A stretch of DNA of 64,000 nt from contig NZ_JAVKPH010000017.1 in assembly GCF_031432425.1 (NCBI RefSeq), positions 1 through 64,000 on the forward strand, written 5' to 3'. This stretch comes from Ruixingdingia sedimenti (GTDB lineage Bacteria > Pseudomonadota > Alphaproteobacteria > Rhodobacterales > Rhodobacteraceae). The notes under the pieces were generated by a model, which saw nothing but the letters and a program-made list of their open reading frames with translations, was not told the DNA's origin and did no database searches. The position numbers and the translations under genes were made by a program. Of the stretch, positions 8,475 through 16,251 are shown piece after piece. The number at the start of each line of letters is the position of its first letter. Within the stretch, counting starts at the first letter, position 1.

Positions 8475-9421
8475 GCCCGCCCCCCGATACCCAGCATCCG
8501 CGACAGCCGCCCTGCGACAGAGGCCAGGCCATGCGGCAGCGCGATGCAGATGACCAGCAGGATGACGCCCAGAAGCAGCCCCCAGTGGCCGGTGATCAGC
8601 GGCGCCCAGTGGCGCAGCTGCGTAAAGACGACCGCCCCGATCACCCCGCCCCAGAAGCTGTGCAGCCCGCCGAGAACGACCATGATCAACACGTCCAGCG
8701 TGAAGCCGAGCCCCGCGTAATCGGGGAACGCCGCGCCCTGGAACACCGCGAACAGCATCCCCGCGACGCCCGCGAAGGTGGCCGCGACGGTGAAGGCCAC
8801 CAGCTGCACCCGCCGCGGCGCAAGGCCGAGCGCCTCTGCCCGGTAGCGGTCCTGCCCCACGGCGCGGATCGACAGGCCGAGCGGCGAGGCGATCAGCCGC
8901 GCCATCAGCAGCAGGCAGACCGCCAGCACCGCCACGGTGAGGGTGGTGAAATTCGCCTCGGTCAGCCCGAAACGGGCGGGCATGAAGCCGGTGATGCCGG
9001 TATCGCCGCCGGTGAAATCGTACCACTGGAACAGCACCGTATAGGTGATCTGCGCGCAGGCGAGCGTCAGCATGGCGAAGTAGATTTCCGTCAGCCGCAC
9101 GCAGAGCGCGCCGAACACCAGCCCGCCGGCCGCCGCGACCACGGGGCCCATGACCAGCGCGGCCTCGACCGGCAGGCCCGCCTTGGTCACGGCCAGCGTG
9201 AAGCCATAGGCGCCGAGCCCGAAGAAGGCCGAATGGCCGAAGCTGACCATATGGCCATAGCTCATCAGCAGGTTGAGGCTGGAGGCGAAAAGCGCGAGGA
9301 TCACCATTTCCGCCAGCACCAGCGACATCCCCGCCCCGCCGAGCCGGTTGGCCAGTTCCAGCACCACCACCGCCGCGATCACAAGGCCCCACCGCAGGGG
9401 CGTCATATGCAGGCCGCTCAT
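8471..9421 (-). CDS. livM: Branched-chain amino acid-type ABC transporter permease (LivM-like)
   Basis: 316 residues with about eight to ten hydrophobic segments, beginning with LVIAAVVVLELANRLGG and including the family region SYGHMVSFGHSAFFGLGAYG. It contains the cytoplasmic-loop sequence EALGLAPRRVQLVAFTVAA, where the ATPase is expected to dock. It forms the inner-membrane channel with LivH. The start overlaps the livH stop by four bases (9418-9421), and the stop overlaps the livG start. Nothing in it departs from the family. Confidence 0.87.
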   Translation of the reverse strand: MSGLHMTPLRWGLVIAAVVVLELANRLGGAGMSLVLAEMVILALFASSLNLLMSYGHMVSFGHSAFFGLGAYGFTLAVTKAGLPVEAALVMGPVVAAAGGLVFGALCVRLTEIYFAMLTLACAQITYTVLFQWYDFTGGDTGITGFMPARFGLTEANFTTLTVAVLAVCLLLMARLIASPLGLSIRAVGQDRYRAEALGLAPRRVQLVAFTVAATFAGVAGMLFAVFQGAAFPDYAGLGFTLDVLIMVVLGGLHSFWGGVIGAVVFTQLRHWAPLITGHWGLLLGVILLVICIALPHGLASVAGRLSRMLGIGGRA

Positions 9422-10290
9422 CGTGCGGGCCCTCCCTGACGGCCCATGGAGCGGGCGACCAGAACGACGGCCATGATCAGGAAGATCAGCACCATCGACA
9501 GGCGCGGGAAATACATCACCCCCATCGCCTTGGTGACGCCCACCACCATCGCCCCCGCCAGGGCGCCGTACAGGTTGCCCAGGCCGCCGATGACGCAGAC
9601 GATGAAGGCCGACACGATCACCGTGGTGTCCAGCAGATAGTTCACGTCGCCATAGGGCGCGGCCATTCCGCCGGCGAGCCCGGCAAGGAAGGACCCCGCG
9701 GCGAATACGCCGGTGAAGATCAGCTTTTCGTTGATGCCCAGAAGCCCCGCCATGCCGCGGTCATCGGTGCCCGCGCGCAGAAGGATGCCCGCGCGGGTGA
9801 ACCGGATGGCGCCGATCATCGCCAGCACCACCACCAGCCCCGCGCCGAAGATCACGAAAGGGAAGATGGGGAAGTAATTGTCGCCGATCACCAGCGCGCC
9901 CATCAGCGCGTCGGGCATCGGCACCATCTGGCTGTTCGCGCCCCAGATCCAGCGCACCGCGTCGCGGATGATGAACACCAGCGCGATGGTGATGATCAGC
10001 TGCATCAGCGGATCGGCGCCATAGATGCGGCGCAGCGCCAGCATCTCGAACGCGACGCCCACCAGCGCCGTCACCAGCCCCGCCAGCAGCACCGCGGCAA
10101 AGAACCCCGCCACCGTCCCCGGCGCGATCACCGGGACCAGCGCATAGGTCACGAAAGCGCCGAGCATGTAGAGAGAGCCATGCGCGAAATTCACGATGCG
10201 GGAGACGCCGAAGATCAGCGTCAACCCCGAGGCGATGAGAAAGAGCATCATGCCCTCCATCAGCCCGTTGACCAACTGGACCCAGATCAT
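9418..10290 (-). CDS. livH: Branched-chain amino acid-type ABC transporter permease (LivH-like)
   Basis: 290 residues, typical LivH length, with multiple membrane segments and the family start QLVNGLMEGMMLFLIASGLT followed by IFGVSRIVNFAHGSLYMLGA. The conserved loop GTDDRGMAGLLGINEKLIF should contact the ATPases. It is the second half of the permease and sits 57 bp after the binding-protein gene. That gap is GC-rich and contains the inverted repeat gccgcccccg/cgggggcggc, which could attenuate transcript levels so that the binding protein exceeds the membrane parts. Confidence 0.87.
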   Translation of the reverse strand: MIWVQLVNGLMEGMMLFLIASGLTLIFGVSRIVNFAHGSLYMLGAFVTYALVPVIAPGTVAGFFAAVLLAGLVTALVGVAFEMLALRRIYGADPLMQLIITIALVFIIRDAVRWIWGANSQMVPMPDALMGALVIGDNYFPIFPFVIFGAGLVVVLAMIGAIRFTRAGILLRAGTDDRGMAGLLGINEKLIFTGVFAAGSFLAGLAGGMAAPYGDVNYLLDTTVIVSAFIVCVIGGLGNLYGALAGAMVVGVTKAMGVMYFPRLSMVLIFLIMAVVLVARSMGRQGGPAR

Positions 10291-10304
10291 GCTGTTGCGC
10301 CGCC

Positions 10305-10343
10305 GCCCCCGCGGGCAGAAGGGCCCCCGGGGGCGGCGGCCCC
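10305..10343. terminator. GC-rich stem-loop between the binding-protein gene and livH
   Basis: The 57-bp gap holds gccgcccccg (10302-10311) and cgggggcggc (about 10328-10337) as inverted arms. There is no T-run, so on the minus strand it is better read as an mRNA-stabilising or attenuating hairpin after the abundant binding-protein message than as a full terminator. Confidence 0.45.
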
Positions 10344-10347
10344 CCTT

Positions 10348-11571
10348 TTACTTCGCGGCGTCGCGCATGGACTGGATGACCTCTTCGCTGAACATCAGCG
10401 AGTCACCCGCGAAAATCTCGACGTTCTTCATCGTCGGGAAGGGGAAGGCCGGGTCGAAATTGACCTCGCCCACATAGGCGGGCACGTTCATCTGCCCGTC
10501 GAAGGCCCGCGTCTTCAACGCCTTGCCCCGCAGCCCGTCGAAGGCGGTTTCATGCACCACCTTCATCACCGCATCGGCCCCGGTCGTGCCGGCCTTTTCC
10601 ACCGCCTCGGCATAGAACTTCATCGCGTCATAGCCGTTGATCGCCCAGTCGGTCGGGTATTCGTTGTAGGCGGCGCGATAGCTGTCGATGAAGGCGGCCA
10701 GTTCCGGCGTCTGGTCCAGCGCGAAGAAGGGCGCGCGGGCGATGCCGAACACGCGTTCCTTGGGCATGGCGTCGCCCATGGATTGCAGCGTGTCCACCGT
10801 CAGCAGCGTGACGAGGTTCGACCGCTTGAACATCCCGAAGCTTTCGCCCTGCCGGATCAGGCTGACGAGCCCGCCGCCGAACACGGCGGCAAAGATCGCG
10901 TCGGGCTGCGAGTTCAGCGCCGCGGTGATGTAGGGGCCCATGTTGGCCTCGCCCACCTTGGTGAAGACGGGGTTGGCGATCTCGATGTCGGGGCGCAGTT
11001 CCTTCAGCCGGCCGACGAAGGCATCGACCGAGGTGTGGCCCCATTCGTAATCGTAGCCCATCGGGGTGATGCGCTTCCATTCCGCCTTCTTGGCCACATA
11101 TTCGGCCGCCGCGATCGCCTCCATCGTGGCATTGGCCTGGGTCTGCCAGAAATAGGGGTGGAACGCCTCGATATTCGCCTTCTGGGTGGACCCGATGATG
11201 GCCGAATGCGGGATCTTGAATTCGCCCGCCACCGCGTTCACCGCCAGCAGCACCGCCGAGGAACAGACACCCGTCAGCAGTTCCACCTTTTCCGCCGCTG
11301 CCAGTTCGCGCGCCTGCTTGCCGCCCTCTTCGGGCTTGGTCTGGCTGTCGCGCACCAGTAGTTCGATCTGGCGGCCAAGGACGCCGCCCCTGGCGTTGAT
11401 TTCCTGCACGGCGATCTTGGTGCCGTTCAGCCCGTCCTCGGAAATCGGCGCGCAGGCGCCGGTCAGGCCGGTGACATAACCGACCTTCAGCGCATCGGCG
11501 GCAAAGGCGGGCGCGGTGAGCGCGGTGGCCATCGTCAGGGCGACGGCGATCCGGCGGGTGTTCTCAAGCAT
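10348..11571 (-). CDS. Periplasmic substrate-binding protein of the branched-chain/aromatic acid ABC importer
   Basis: 407 residues with a Sec signal peptide (about 1-24, ending LTAPAFA before ADALKVGYV), followed by a type 1 periplasmic-binding fold (Peripla_BP_6, LivJ/AmiC class). Family features include VGYVTGLTGACAPISEDGL near the start and YDYEWGHTSVDAFVGRLKE in the middle. It captures the ligand in the periplasm and delivers it to LivHM. The ATG follows GGGAGGAATAC. It lies 31 bp after badI and precedes the permease genes, so it is within the ring-cleavage operon. Ligand identity cannot be read from sequence; cyclohexanecarboxylate or benzoate-like acids are suggested by context. Confidence 0.86.
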   Translation of the reverse strand: MLENTRRIAVALTMATALTAPAFAADALKVGYVTGLTGACAPISEDGLNGTKIAVQEINARGGVLGRQIELLVRDSQTKPEEGGKQARELAAAEKVELLTGVCSSAVLLAVNAVAGEFKIPHSAIIGSTQKANIEAFHPYFWQTQANATMEAIAAAEYVAKKAEWKRITPMGYDYEWGHTSVDAFVGRLKELRPDIEIANPVFTKVGEANMGPYITAALNSQPDAIFAAVFGGGLVSLIRQGESFGMFKRSNLVTLLTVDTLQSMGDAMPKERVFGIARAPFFALDQTPELAAFIDSYRAAYNEYPTDWAINGYDAMKFYAEAVEKAGTTGADAVMKVVHETAFDGLRGKALKTRAFDGQMNVPAYVGEVNFDPAFPFPTMKNVEIFAGDSLMFSEEVIQSMRDAAK

Positions 11572-11602
11572 GTATTCCTCCCGTTTTGTGCTTGATTTTC
11601 GG

Positions 11603-12385
11603 TTATTCGGCGAATTTGCGGAAATCGGGCTTGCGTTTCTCCTTGAACGCGACGCCGCCTTCCTTGCTTTCGTCGGTGTCGTAATAAAGGCTCAGCGCAT
11701 ACATCCCGAGGCCGGCGATCCCGCGCTGGTGTTCGGTGTCGACGTTGAAGCTGCGCTTGGCGATGGCGATGGCGGTGGGCGATTTTTCCATGATCTCGGC
11801 GCACCAGCGGTCCACCTCGGCGTCCAGCTGGTCGTCGGGCACGACGGCGTTCACCAGACCCATCGCCAGCGCCTCGGGCGCCTTGTAGCGCCGGCACAGA
11901 TACCAGATCTCGCGCGCCTTCTTTTCGCCGACCACGCGGGCCAGAAAGGCGGTGCCGAAGCCCGGATCGACCGAGCCGACCCTGGGTCCCACCTGCCCGA
12001 ACTGCGCGCTTTCCCCGGCGATGGTGAAATCGCAGATTGTGCACAGCACGTTGCCGCCGCCGACGGCATAGCCGCGCACCTTGGCGATCACGGGCTTGGG
12101 CACGTCGCGGATGATGGAATGCAGATCCTCCATCGGCAGGCCGATGGTGCCGCGGCCGTCGTACTGGCCTTCATGCGCCGACTGGTCGCCGCCGGTGCAG
12201 AACGCCTTTTCCCCCGCGCCGGTCAGCACGATGACGCCGATCTTCTTGTCCCACCCGGCCTTGTTGAAGGCGTGGATCAGTTCCTCGCAGGTCTGGCCGC
12301 GGAAGGCGTTCATCCGTTCGGGGCGGTTGATGGTGATCGTCGCCACGCCGTCTTTGACGGTGTACAGAATATCCTGATATTCCAT
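11603..12385 (-). CDS. badI: 2-ketocyclohexanecarboxyl-CoA hydrolase (ring cleavage)
   Basis: 260 residues, the length of Rhodopseudomonas BadI as I remember it. It belongs to the crotonase superfamily, MenB branch. It hydrolytically opens 2-ketocyclohexanecarboxyl-CoA to pimeloyl-CoA. Recognisable BadI stretches include NRPERMNAFRGQTCEELI, FCTGGDQSAHEGQYDGRGT, GYAVGGGNVLCTICD, GQVGPRVGSVDPGFGTAFL and LYYDTDESKEG. The GGDQ and SVDPG motifs mark the MenB/BadI group rather than ordinary hydratases. I chose the second methionine (MEYQD...) because it gives the expected length; an in-frame ATG at 12397 is possible. It lies a few bases after badH. This is the most specific marker of the cyclohexanecarboxylate route in the window. 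Confidence 0.9.
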   Translation of the reverse strand: MEYQDILYTVKDGVATITINRPERMNAFRGQTCEELIHAFNKAGWDKKIGVIVLTGAGEKAFCTGGDQSAHEGQYDGRGTIGLPMEDLHSIIRDVPKPVIAKVRGYAVGGGNVLCTICDFTIAGESAQFGQVGPRVGSVDPGFGTAFLARVVGEKKAREIWYLCRRYKAPEALAMGLVNAVVPDDQLDAEVDRWCAEIMEKSPTAIAIAKRSFNVDTEHQRGIAGLGMYALSLYYDTDESKEGGVAFKEKRKPDFRKFAE

Positions 12386-12389
12386 TGTC

Positions 12390-13157
12390 TTATCCATGCA
12401 TCGTCAGGCCGCCGGACACCGAGATGACCTGGCCGGTAATGAAACTGGCCTCGTCCGAGGCAAGAAAGGCGATGATGCCCGGCAGATCCTCGGGCCGGCC
12501 GAGCCGGCCCATCGGCACCGCCTTGGTGAAGGCGTCGCGCAGCTTTTCCTTGTTGCCCGCGCTGTCCATGAAGTTTTCCAGCATGCCGGTTTCGGTCACG
12601 CCCGGGCAGACGCAGTTGAAGGTGATGCCGTGGCGCGAATTCTCGCGCGCCAGCGTTTTGGAAAAGGCGATGACCCCGGCCTTGCAGGCGGCATAGACGG
12701 ATTCACCCGAAGACCCGCCGCGCGCGGCATCGGATGCGATGGACACCACCCGCCCCGATTTGCGCGCCACCATGCGCGACAGCACCGGATGGGTGATGTT
12801 CAGCACCCCGCGCAGGTTGATGTCGATCAGCTTGTCCCAGAACGCGGGTTCCGATTTCAGGAAGGGCACGAACAGGTCCCAGCCCGCGTTGTTCACCAGA
12901 ACCTCGACGGGGCCCACGCTGTCCTCGATGTCCGCCACCGCCGCGCCGGTGGCGGCGAAATCGGTCAGGTCGAAGCTGCGCGCGACGGCTTCGCCCCCCG
13001 CGGCGCGGATGCGGTCGGCGGTGGCCTCGGCCGCATCGGCATTGATGTCGCAGACGACGACCCGCGCGCCGGCTTCGGCAAAGCGCAGGCAGGTGGCCGA
13101 ACCGATGCCGCCGCCGCCGCCCGTTACGACAACTACTTTACCTTTCAGTCCTTTCAA
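12390..13157 (-). CDS. badH: 2-hydroxycyclohexanecarboxyl-CoA dehydrogenase (SDR)
   Basis: 255 residues, the expected BadH length. The cofactor motif TGGGGGIG is at 12-19, NNAG at 89-92, and the catalytic set is Ser142, Tyr155 and Lys159 (YAACK). The segments SIASDAARGGSSGESVYAACK and VISVSGGLTM closely resemble BadH. It oxidises 2-hydroxycyclohexanecarboxyl-CoA to the 2-keto compound with NAD+, making the substrate for BadI next door. The start is a TTG preceded by a strong AGGAGGATCG; the upstream in-frame ATG would add an unsupported leader. It is the first gene of the long minus-strand gene string and diverges from the MarR gene. Confidence 0.87.
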   Translation of the reverse strand: MKGLKGKVVVVTGGGGGIGSATCLRFAEAGARVVVCDINADAAEATADRIRAAGGEAVARSFDLTDFAATGAAVADIEDSVGPVEVLVNNAGWDLFVPFLKSEPAFWDKLIDINLRGVLNITHPVLSRMVARKSGRVVSIASDAARGGSSGESVYAACKAGVIAFSKTLARENSRHGITFNCVCPGVTETGMLENFMDSAGNKEKLRDAFTKAVPMGRLGRPEDLPGIIAFLASDEASFITGQVISVSGGLTMHG

Positions 13158-13290
13158 GACGATCCTCCTGACGTGCCGGGACAGCCGTTCTGCGCCGCAG
13201 AAAGCATCTTTCATGCCTTTCTGCGCTTGCGAATACCGCGAATCTGGTGCTGTTCTCCTGTTCCCGTCATAAACCGGGCACGGGATTTGT

Positions 13291-13304
13291 GTCAACTTGT
13301 TTAC
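13291..13304. promoter_or_regulatory. Imperfect palindrome in the badH/badR divergent promoter region, candidate MarR operator
   Basis: GTCAACTTGTTTAC reads GTnAAC-nn-GTTnAC on both strands. A related motif (tGTCAATATGTTTGC, tGTCAATATATTGCC) occurs twice in the other divergent region of the locus at 15.07-15.19 kb. MarR proteins bind such 14-18 bp inverted repeats, and badR starts 62 bp away. The assignment is inferred from position and recurrence. Confidence 0.5.
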
Positions 13305-13366
13305 TTAATATTCATCACCCGCCCCCGGCGGGCCAGCTTGACGCGCCGCGAAAAAAGGCGGACAAC

Positions 13367-13867
13367 ATGAATATGGCGCAAGACCTTGACACATCCGACA
13401 TCCTTTCGGCGGGGCTCAGCAACCGGCTCGCGTTCCGGCTCTATCAATGCGCGAACCTGCTGAACAAGACCGGCACCAAGGCGCTGGAACGCCATCAGGT
13501 GACGACCCAGCAATGGGCGATCCTCGGCGCGCTGGTGCGCGACCGCTGGATCGACGGCATCGCGGTGGGCGATCTGGCGGCGCTGCTGATGGTCAGCCGC
13601 CAGAACCTGTCGGGCGTTTTGTCGCGGATGGAAACGCGCGGGCTGATCGAGCGGGCGGTGGATCCGCAGGACAACCGCTCGCGCCTGATCCGCATCACGG
13701 GCGAGGGGCGGCAGCGCTGGTCCGACATGCAGACCGAAATCAAGCAGTTCTATGCCGAGGCGCTTCAGGGCCTGTCGAACAACGACAAGATCCACATGCT
13801 GCATTACCTTGGCCTGCTGCGCGACAATTTCAGCGCCATCGACCGCCGTCAGGGCGGCGAGGACTGA
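13367..13867 (+). CDS. badR: MarR-family transcriptional regulator (BadR-like)
   Basis: 166 residues. A winged helix-turn-helix spans about 50-120: QQWAILGALVRD, then VGDLAALLMVSRQNLSGVLSRMETRGLIERAVDPQDNRSRL, the classic MarR recognition helix and wing. It diverges from badH with 209 bp between starts and ends 18 bp before the convergent acyl-CoA dehydrogenase gene. In Rhodopseudomonas palustris a MarR protein, BadR, controls the cyclohexanecarboxylate genes in response to 2-ketocyclohexane-1-carboxyl-CoA. Position and family suggest the same role here, probably derepression by a pathway CoA ester. The start MNMAQDLD follows AAAAAAGGCGG; longer in-frame starts would run back through the promoter. 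Confidence 0.8.
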   Translation: MNMAQDLDTSDILSAGLSNRLAFRLYQCANLLNKTGTKALERHQVTTQQWAILGALVRDRWIDGIAVGDLAALLMVSRQNLSGVLSRMETRGLIERAVDPQDNRSRLIRITGEGRQRWSDMQTEIKQFYAEALQGLSNNDKIHMLHYLGLLRDNFSAIDRRQGGED

Positions 13868-13885
13868 CCCCGCCGCCCTGCCCGG

Positions 13886-15052
13886 TCATGTCCCGGCGCG
13901 GGCCTTCGCCTCTGCGATCAGGGTCTTGGCGATGATCGTCTGCTGGATCTGGGTCGTGCCCTCGTAGATGCGGAACAGCCGCGCATCGCGGTAAAGCTGT
14001 TCGGCGCGATAGTCCTTGATATAGCCCGCCCCGCCATGCACCTGCACATTGCGGTCGGCCACCCGGCCCACCATTTCGGACGCGAACATCTTGGCGCAGC
14101 TGGCCGCCATCGACACATCCTCGCCCGCATCGCGCCGGCGTGCGGCATCCAGCACCAGCGCGCGGGCGGCCAGCGCCTCGGCCTTGCTGTCGGCGAACAT
14201 GGCTTGCAGCAATTGAAAATCGGCGATGGCGCGGCCGAACTGCCGCCGGCCCACGGCATAGTCCAGCATGTCGTCGATGATGCGTTCGGCCAGCCCGGTG
14301 CAGGCGGCGGCGATATGCAGGCGGCCCTTGTCCAGAACCTTCATCGCGGTCTTGAACCCCCGCCCCTCGACCCCGCCGATCAGCGCCTCCGCCGGCACGC
14401 GGGCATTGTCGAAGATCACGTCGCAGACATGCGCGCCCTGCTGGCCCATCTTGCGCTCCGGCTTGCCGAGGCTCAGCCCCGGCACCCCCGCCTCGACCGC
14501 AAAGGCCGACACGCCCGCCGCCCCCTTGGCCGCGGGGTCGGTGCGCGCCATCACGGTGAACAGGCCGGCATGCGGGGCGTTGGTGATGAACCGTTTCGTG
14601 CCGTTGAGGATATAGTGATCCCCCTCGCGCCGCGCGGTGGTGCGCACCGATCCGGCGTCCGACCCCACCTCGGGTTCCGTCAGCGCGAAGGACCCGATGA
14701 TCGCGCCCGAGGCGAGCCCGGGCAGGTATTTCGCCTTCTGCTCCGGCGTGCCGTCGATGGCGATGCCCTGGCTGCCGATGCCGACATTGGTGGCGAAGAT
14801 GGACCGGAAGGCAGGTGCGGCGCGGCCGATCTCGAAGATCACCAGCGCCTCTTCCTCCATGTCGAGGCCGAGGCCGCCATAGTCCTCGGCGATCGACAGG
14901 CCGAAAAGGCCCATCCCGCGCATCTCGTCGATGATGTCGGCGGGCATGGCGTCGGCATCGGCCACCTCCGCCTCGCGCGGGATCAGGCGGTCGTCGACGA
15001 AGCGGCGGATCTGGTCCACCAGTTGCGCACGGGTTTCGGGATCGAGCGGCAT
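13886..15052 (-). CDS. Second acyl-CoA dehydrogenase of the alicyclic acid locus
   Basis: 388 residues with all acyl-CoA dehydrogenase hallmarks: FALTEPEVGSDAGSVRTTA, the flavin-contact helix YAVGRRQFGRAIADFQ, and a canonical catalytic Glu364 in RIYEGTTQIQQT. It starts after a strong GGAGGAGG. It converges on badR and diverges from the MDR gene at 15208. With aspartate in the first acyl-CoA dehydrogenase and glutamate here, the two probably act on different substrates, for example ring dehydrogenation versus pimeloyl-CoA dehydrogenation (PimC/PimD-like). Which one is the true AliB is undecided. Electrons would go to ETF. Confidence 0.85.
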   Translation of the reverse strand: MPLDPETRAQLVDQIRRFVDDRLIPREAEVADADAMPADIIDEMRGMGLFGLSIAEDYGGLGLDMEEEALVIFEIGRAAPAFRSIFATNVGIGSQGIAIDGTPEQKAKYLPGLASGAIIGSFALTEPEVGSDAGSVRTTARREGDHYILNGTKRFITNAPHAGLFTVMARTDPAAKGAAGVSAFAVEAGVPGLSLGKPERKMGQQGAHVCDVIFDNARVPAEALIGGVEGRGFKTAMKVLDKGRLHIAAACTGLAERIIDDMLDYAVGRRQFGRAIADFQLLQAMFADSKAEALAARALVLDAARRRDAGEDVSMAASCAKMFASEMVGRVADRNVQVHGGAGYIKDYRAEQLYRDARLFRIYEGTTQIQQTIIAKTLIAEAKARAGT

Positions 15053-15072
15053 GGGTCCTCCTCCGGGATTTT

Positions 15073-15190
15073 ATGTCAATATATTGCCTGTATTTCCGCC
15101 ACCAGGCGGAAAGGCCGCGCCGGTCATGCGGCAATCAACACCGAAACAACGCATACCCCTTGCACGATCAATGTCAATATGTTTGCATAT
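15073..15190. promoter_or_regulatory. Two related operator-like sites in the divergent dehydrogenase/MDR promoter region
   Basis: The 10-mer atgtcaatat occurs at 15073-15082 and 15171-15180. The first continues into CAATATATTG (15077-15086), a perfect palindrome; the second into ATATG-TTTG-CATAT (15177-15190). Both match the TGTCAAYWTRTTTRC-like site in the badH/badR promoter region. The AT-rich character and position before two divergent genes fit control by the MarR protein. No experimental basis. Confidence 0.5.
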
Positions 15191-15207
15191 ATCGAGGGAG
15201 GACTCAG

Positions 15208-16251
15208 ATGAAAGCCATCGTTCTGGAACATCGCGGGCCCGATGGCCCGCGCCTTGCGGATATCCCCGCCCCTACGCGCCCCGAGGGCGGCGCGCTGGTG
15301 CGGATGCTGGCGGCCTCGGTCAACCGGGTCGATCTTTACATGCGCGATTCGGGCGCGGGCATCACCCATACCCTGCCGCAGGTGATGGGCGTCGACGGCG
15401 TGGGCGAGGTGCTGGAGGCCGGCCCCGGTTCCGCCCTGCGCCCCGGCCAGCGCGTGATCCTTTATCCTTACGAATTCTGCGGCCGCTGCCGCCATTGCCT
15501 CGCGGGCGACCAGCCGCTGTGCACCCGCGCGCGGATCTTCGGCGAACACCGCGACGGCACCTTTGCCGAGGTCGTGGCCGCGCCGGAAACCGCGCTGGTC
15601 CCCCTCGCACCCGATACCGATGCGGCGGGGGCGGCGGCGCTTGGCGTCGCCTATCTGACCGCCTGGCGCATGGTCTTCGGCAAGGCCCCGGCGGGCCCCG
15701 GGCAGGTGGTTCTGGTGCAGGGCGCGGGCGGCGGCGTGGCGCATGCGGTGGTGGAACTGGCGCGCATGGCGGGCGCGCGGGTGATCGCCACCACCACGGG
15801 CGCGGAAAAGATCGCGCATTTCCGATCGCTCGGCGTCGAGGTGATCGACTATCGCGCGGGCGATCTGCCCAAGGCCGTGCAGGCGCTGACCGGCGGCGAC
15901 GGCGCCGATCTGGTGATCGACAACGTGGGGGAAAAGACCTGGGGCGCCTCGCTGCGGTCGCTGGCGCGCGGCGGGCATCTTGTCACCTGCGGCGCCACCA
16001 CCGGCGCGCATCCTTCCGCCGACATCCAGCGGCTCTTCGTGCGGCAACTGTCCGTCCACGGTTCCACCATGGGCGGGATGGACGAATTCCGCCGCCTGAT
16101 CCGCGCCTTCGAATCGGGCGCGATCCGCCCCCATATCGACAGCACCTTCCCGCTGGATCAGGCCCGCGCGGCGCTCGACCGGCTCGAACACCCCGCGCGC
16201 ATGGGCAAGATCGTCCTGACCATCGCCGCCCCGACAGAAGGCAGACCATGA
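15208..16251 (+). CDS. Zinc-type medium-chain dehydrogenase/reductase (MDR, quinone oxidoreductase-like)
   Basis: 347 residues. The N-terminal GroES-like domain has a structural zinc cluster (CGRCRHCLAGDQPLC, four cysteines near 94-108). The Rossmann domain carries VQGAGGGVAHAVVELARMAGARV near residue 170. The start follows GGGAGGA and the stop overlaps the start of the downstream crotonase gene (ATGA), so the two are coupled. It reduces or oxidises an alcohol/ketone or enone with NAD(P)H. This family includes ring-hydroxyacyl-CoA dehydrogenases of the benzoyl-CoA pathway (Had), but also many quinone and crotonyl reductases, so the substrate is not assigned. Linkage to a BadK-like hydratase and the shared operator motif argue for a role in alicyclic acid breakdown. 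Confidence 0.75.
   Translation: MKAIVLEHRGPDGPRLADIPAPTRPEGGALVRMLAASVNRVDLYMRDSGAGITHTLPQVMGVDGVGEVLEAGPGSALRPGQRVILYPYEFCGRCRHCLAGDQPLCTRARIFGEHRDGTFAEVVAAPETALVPLAPDTDAAGAAALGVAYLTAWRMVFGKAPAGPGQVVLVQGAGGGVAHAVVELARMAGARVIATTTGAEKIAHFRSLGVEVIDYRAGDLPKAVQALTGGDGADLVIDNVGEKTWGASLRSLARGGHLVTCGATTGAHPSADIQRLFVRQLSVHGSTMGGMDEFRRLIRAFESGAIRPHIDSTFPLDQARAALDRLEHPARMGKIVLTIAAPTEGRP

Noticed and set aside
15061..15207. Insertion-sequence end or attachment site suggested by the repeated atgtcaatat
   Set aside because: No transposase and no target duplication; a regulatory motif is simpler, since a third related site is near badR.
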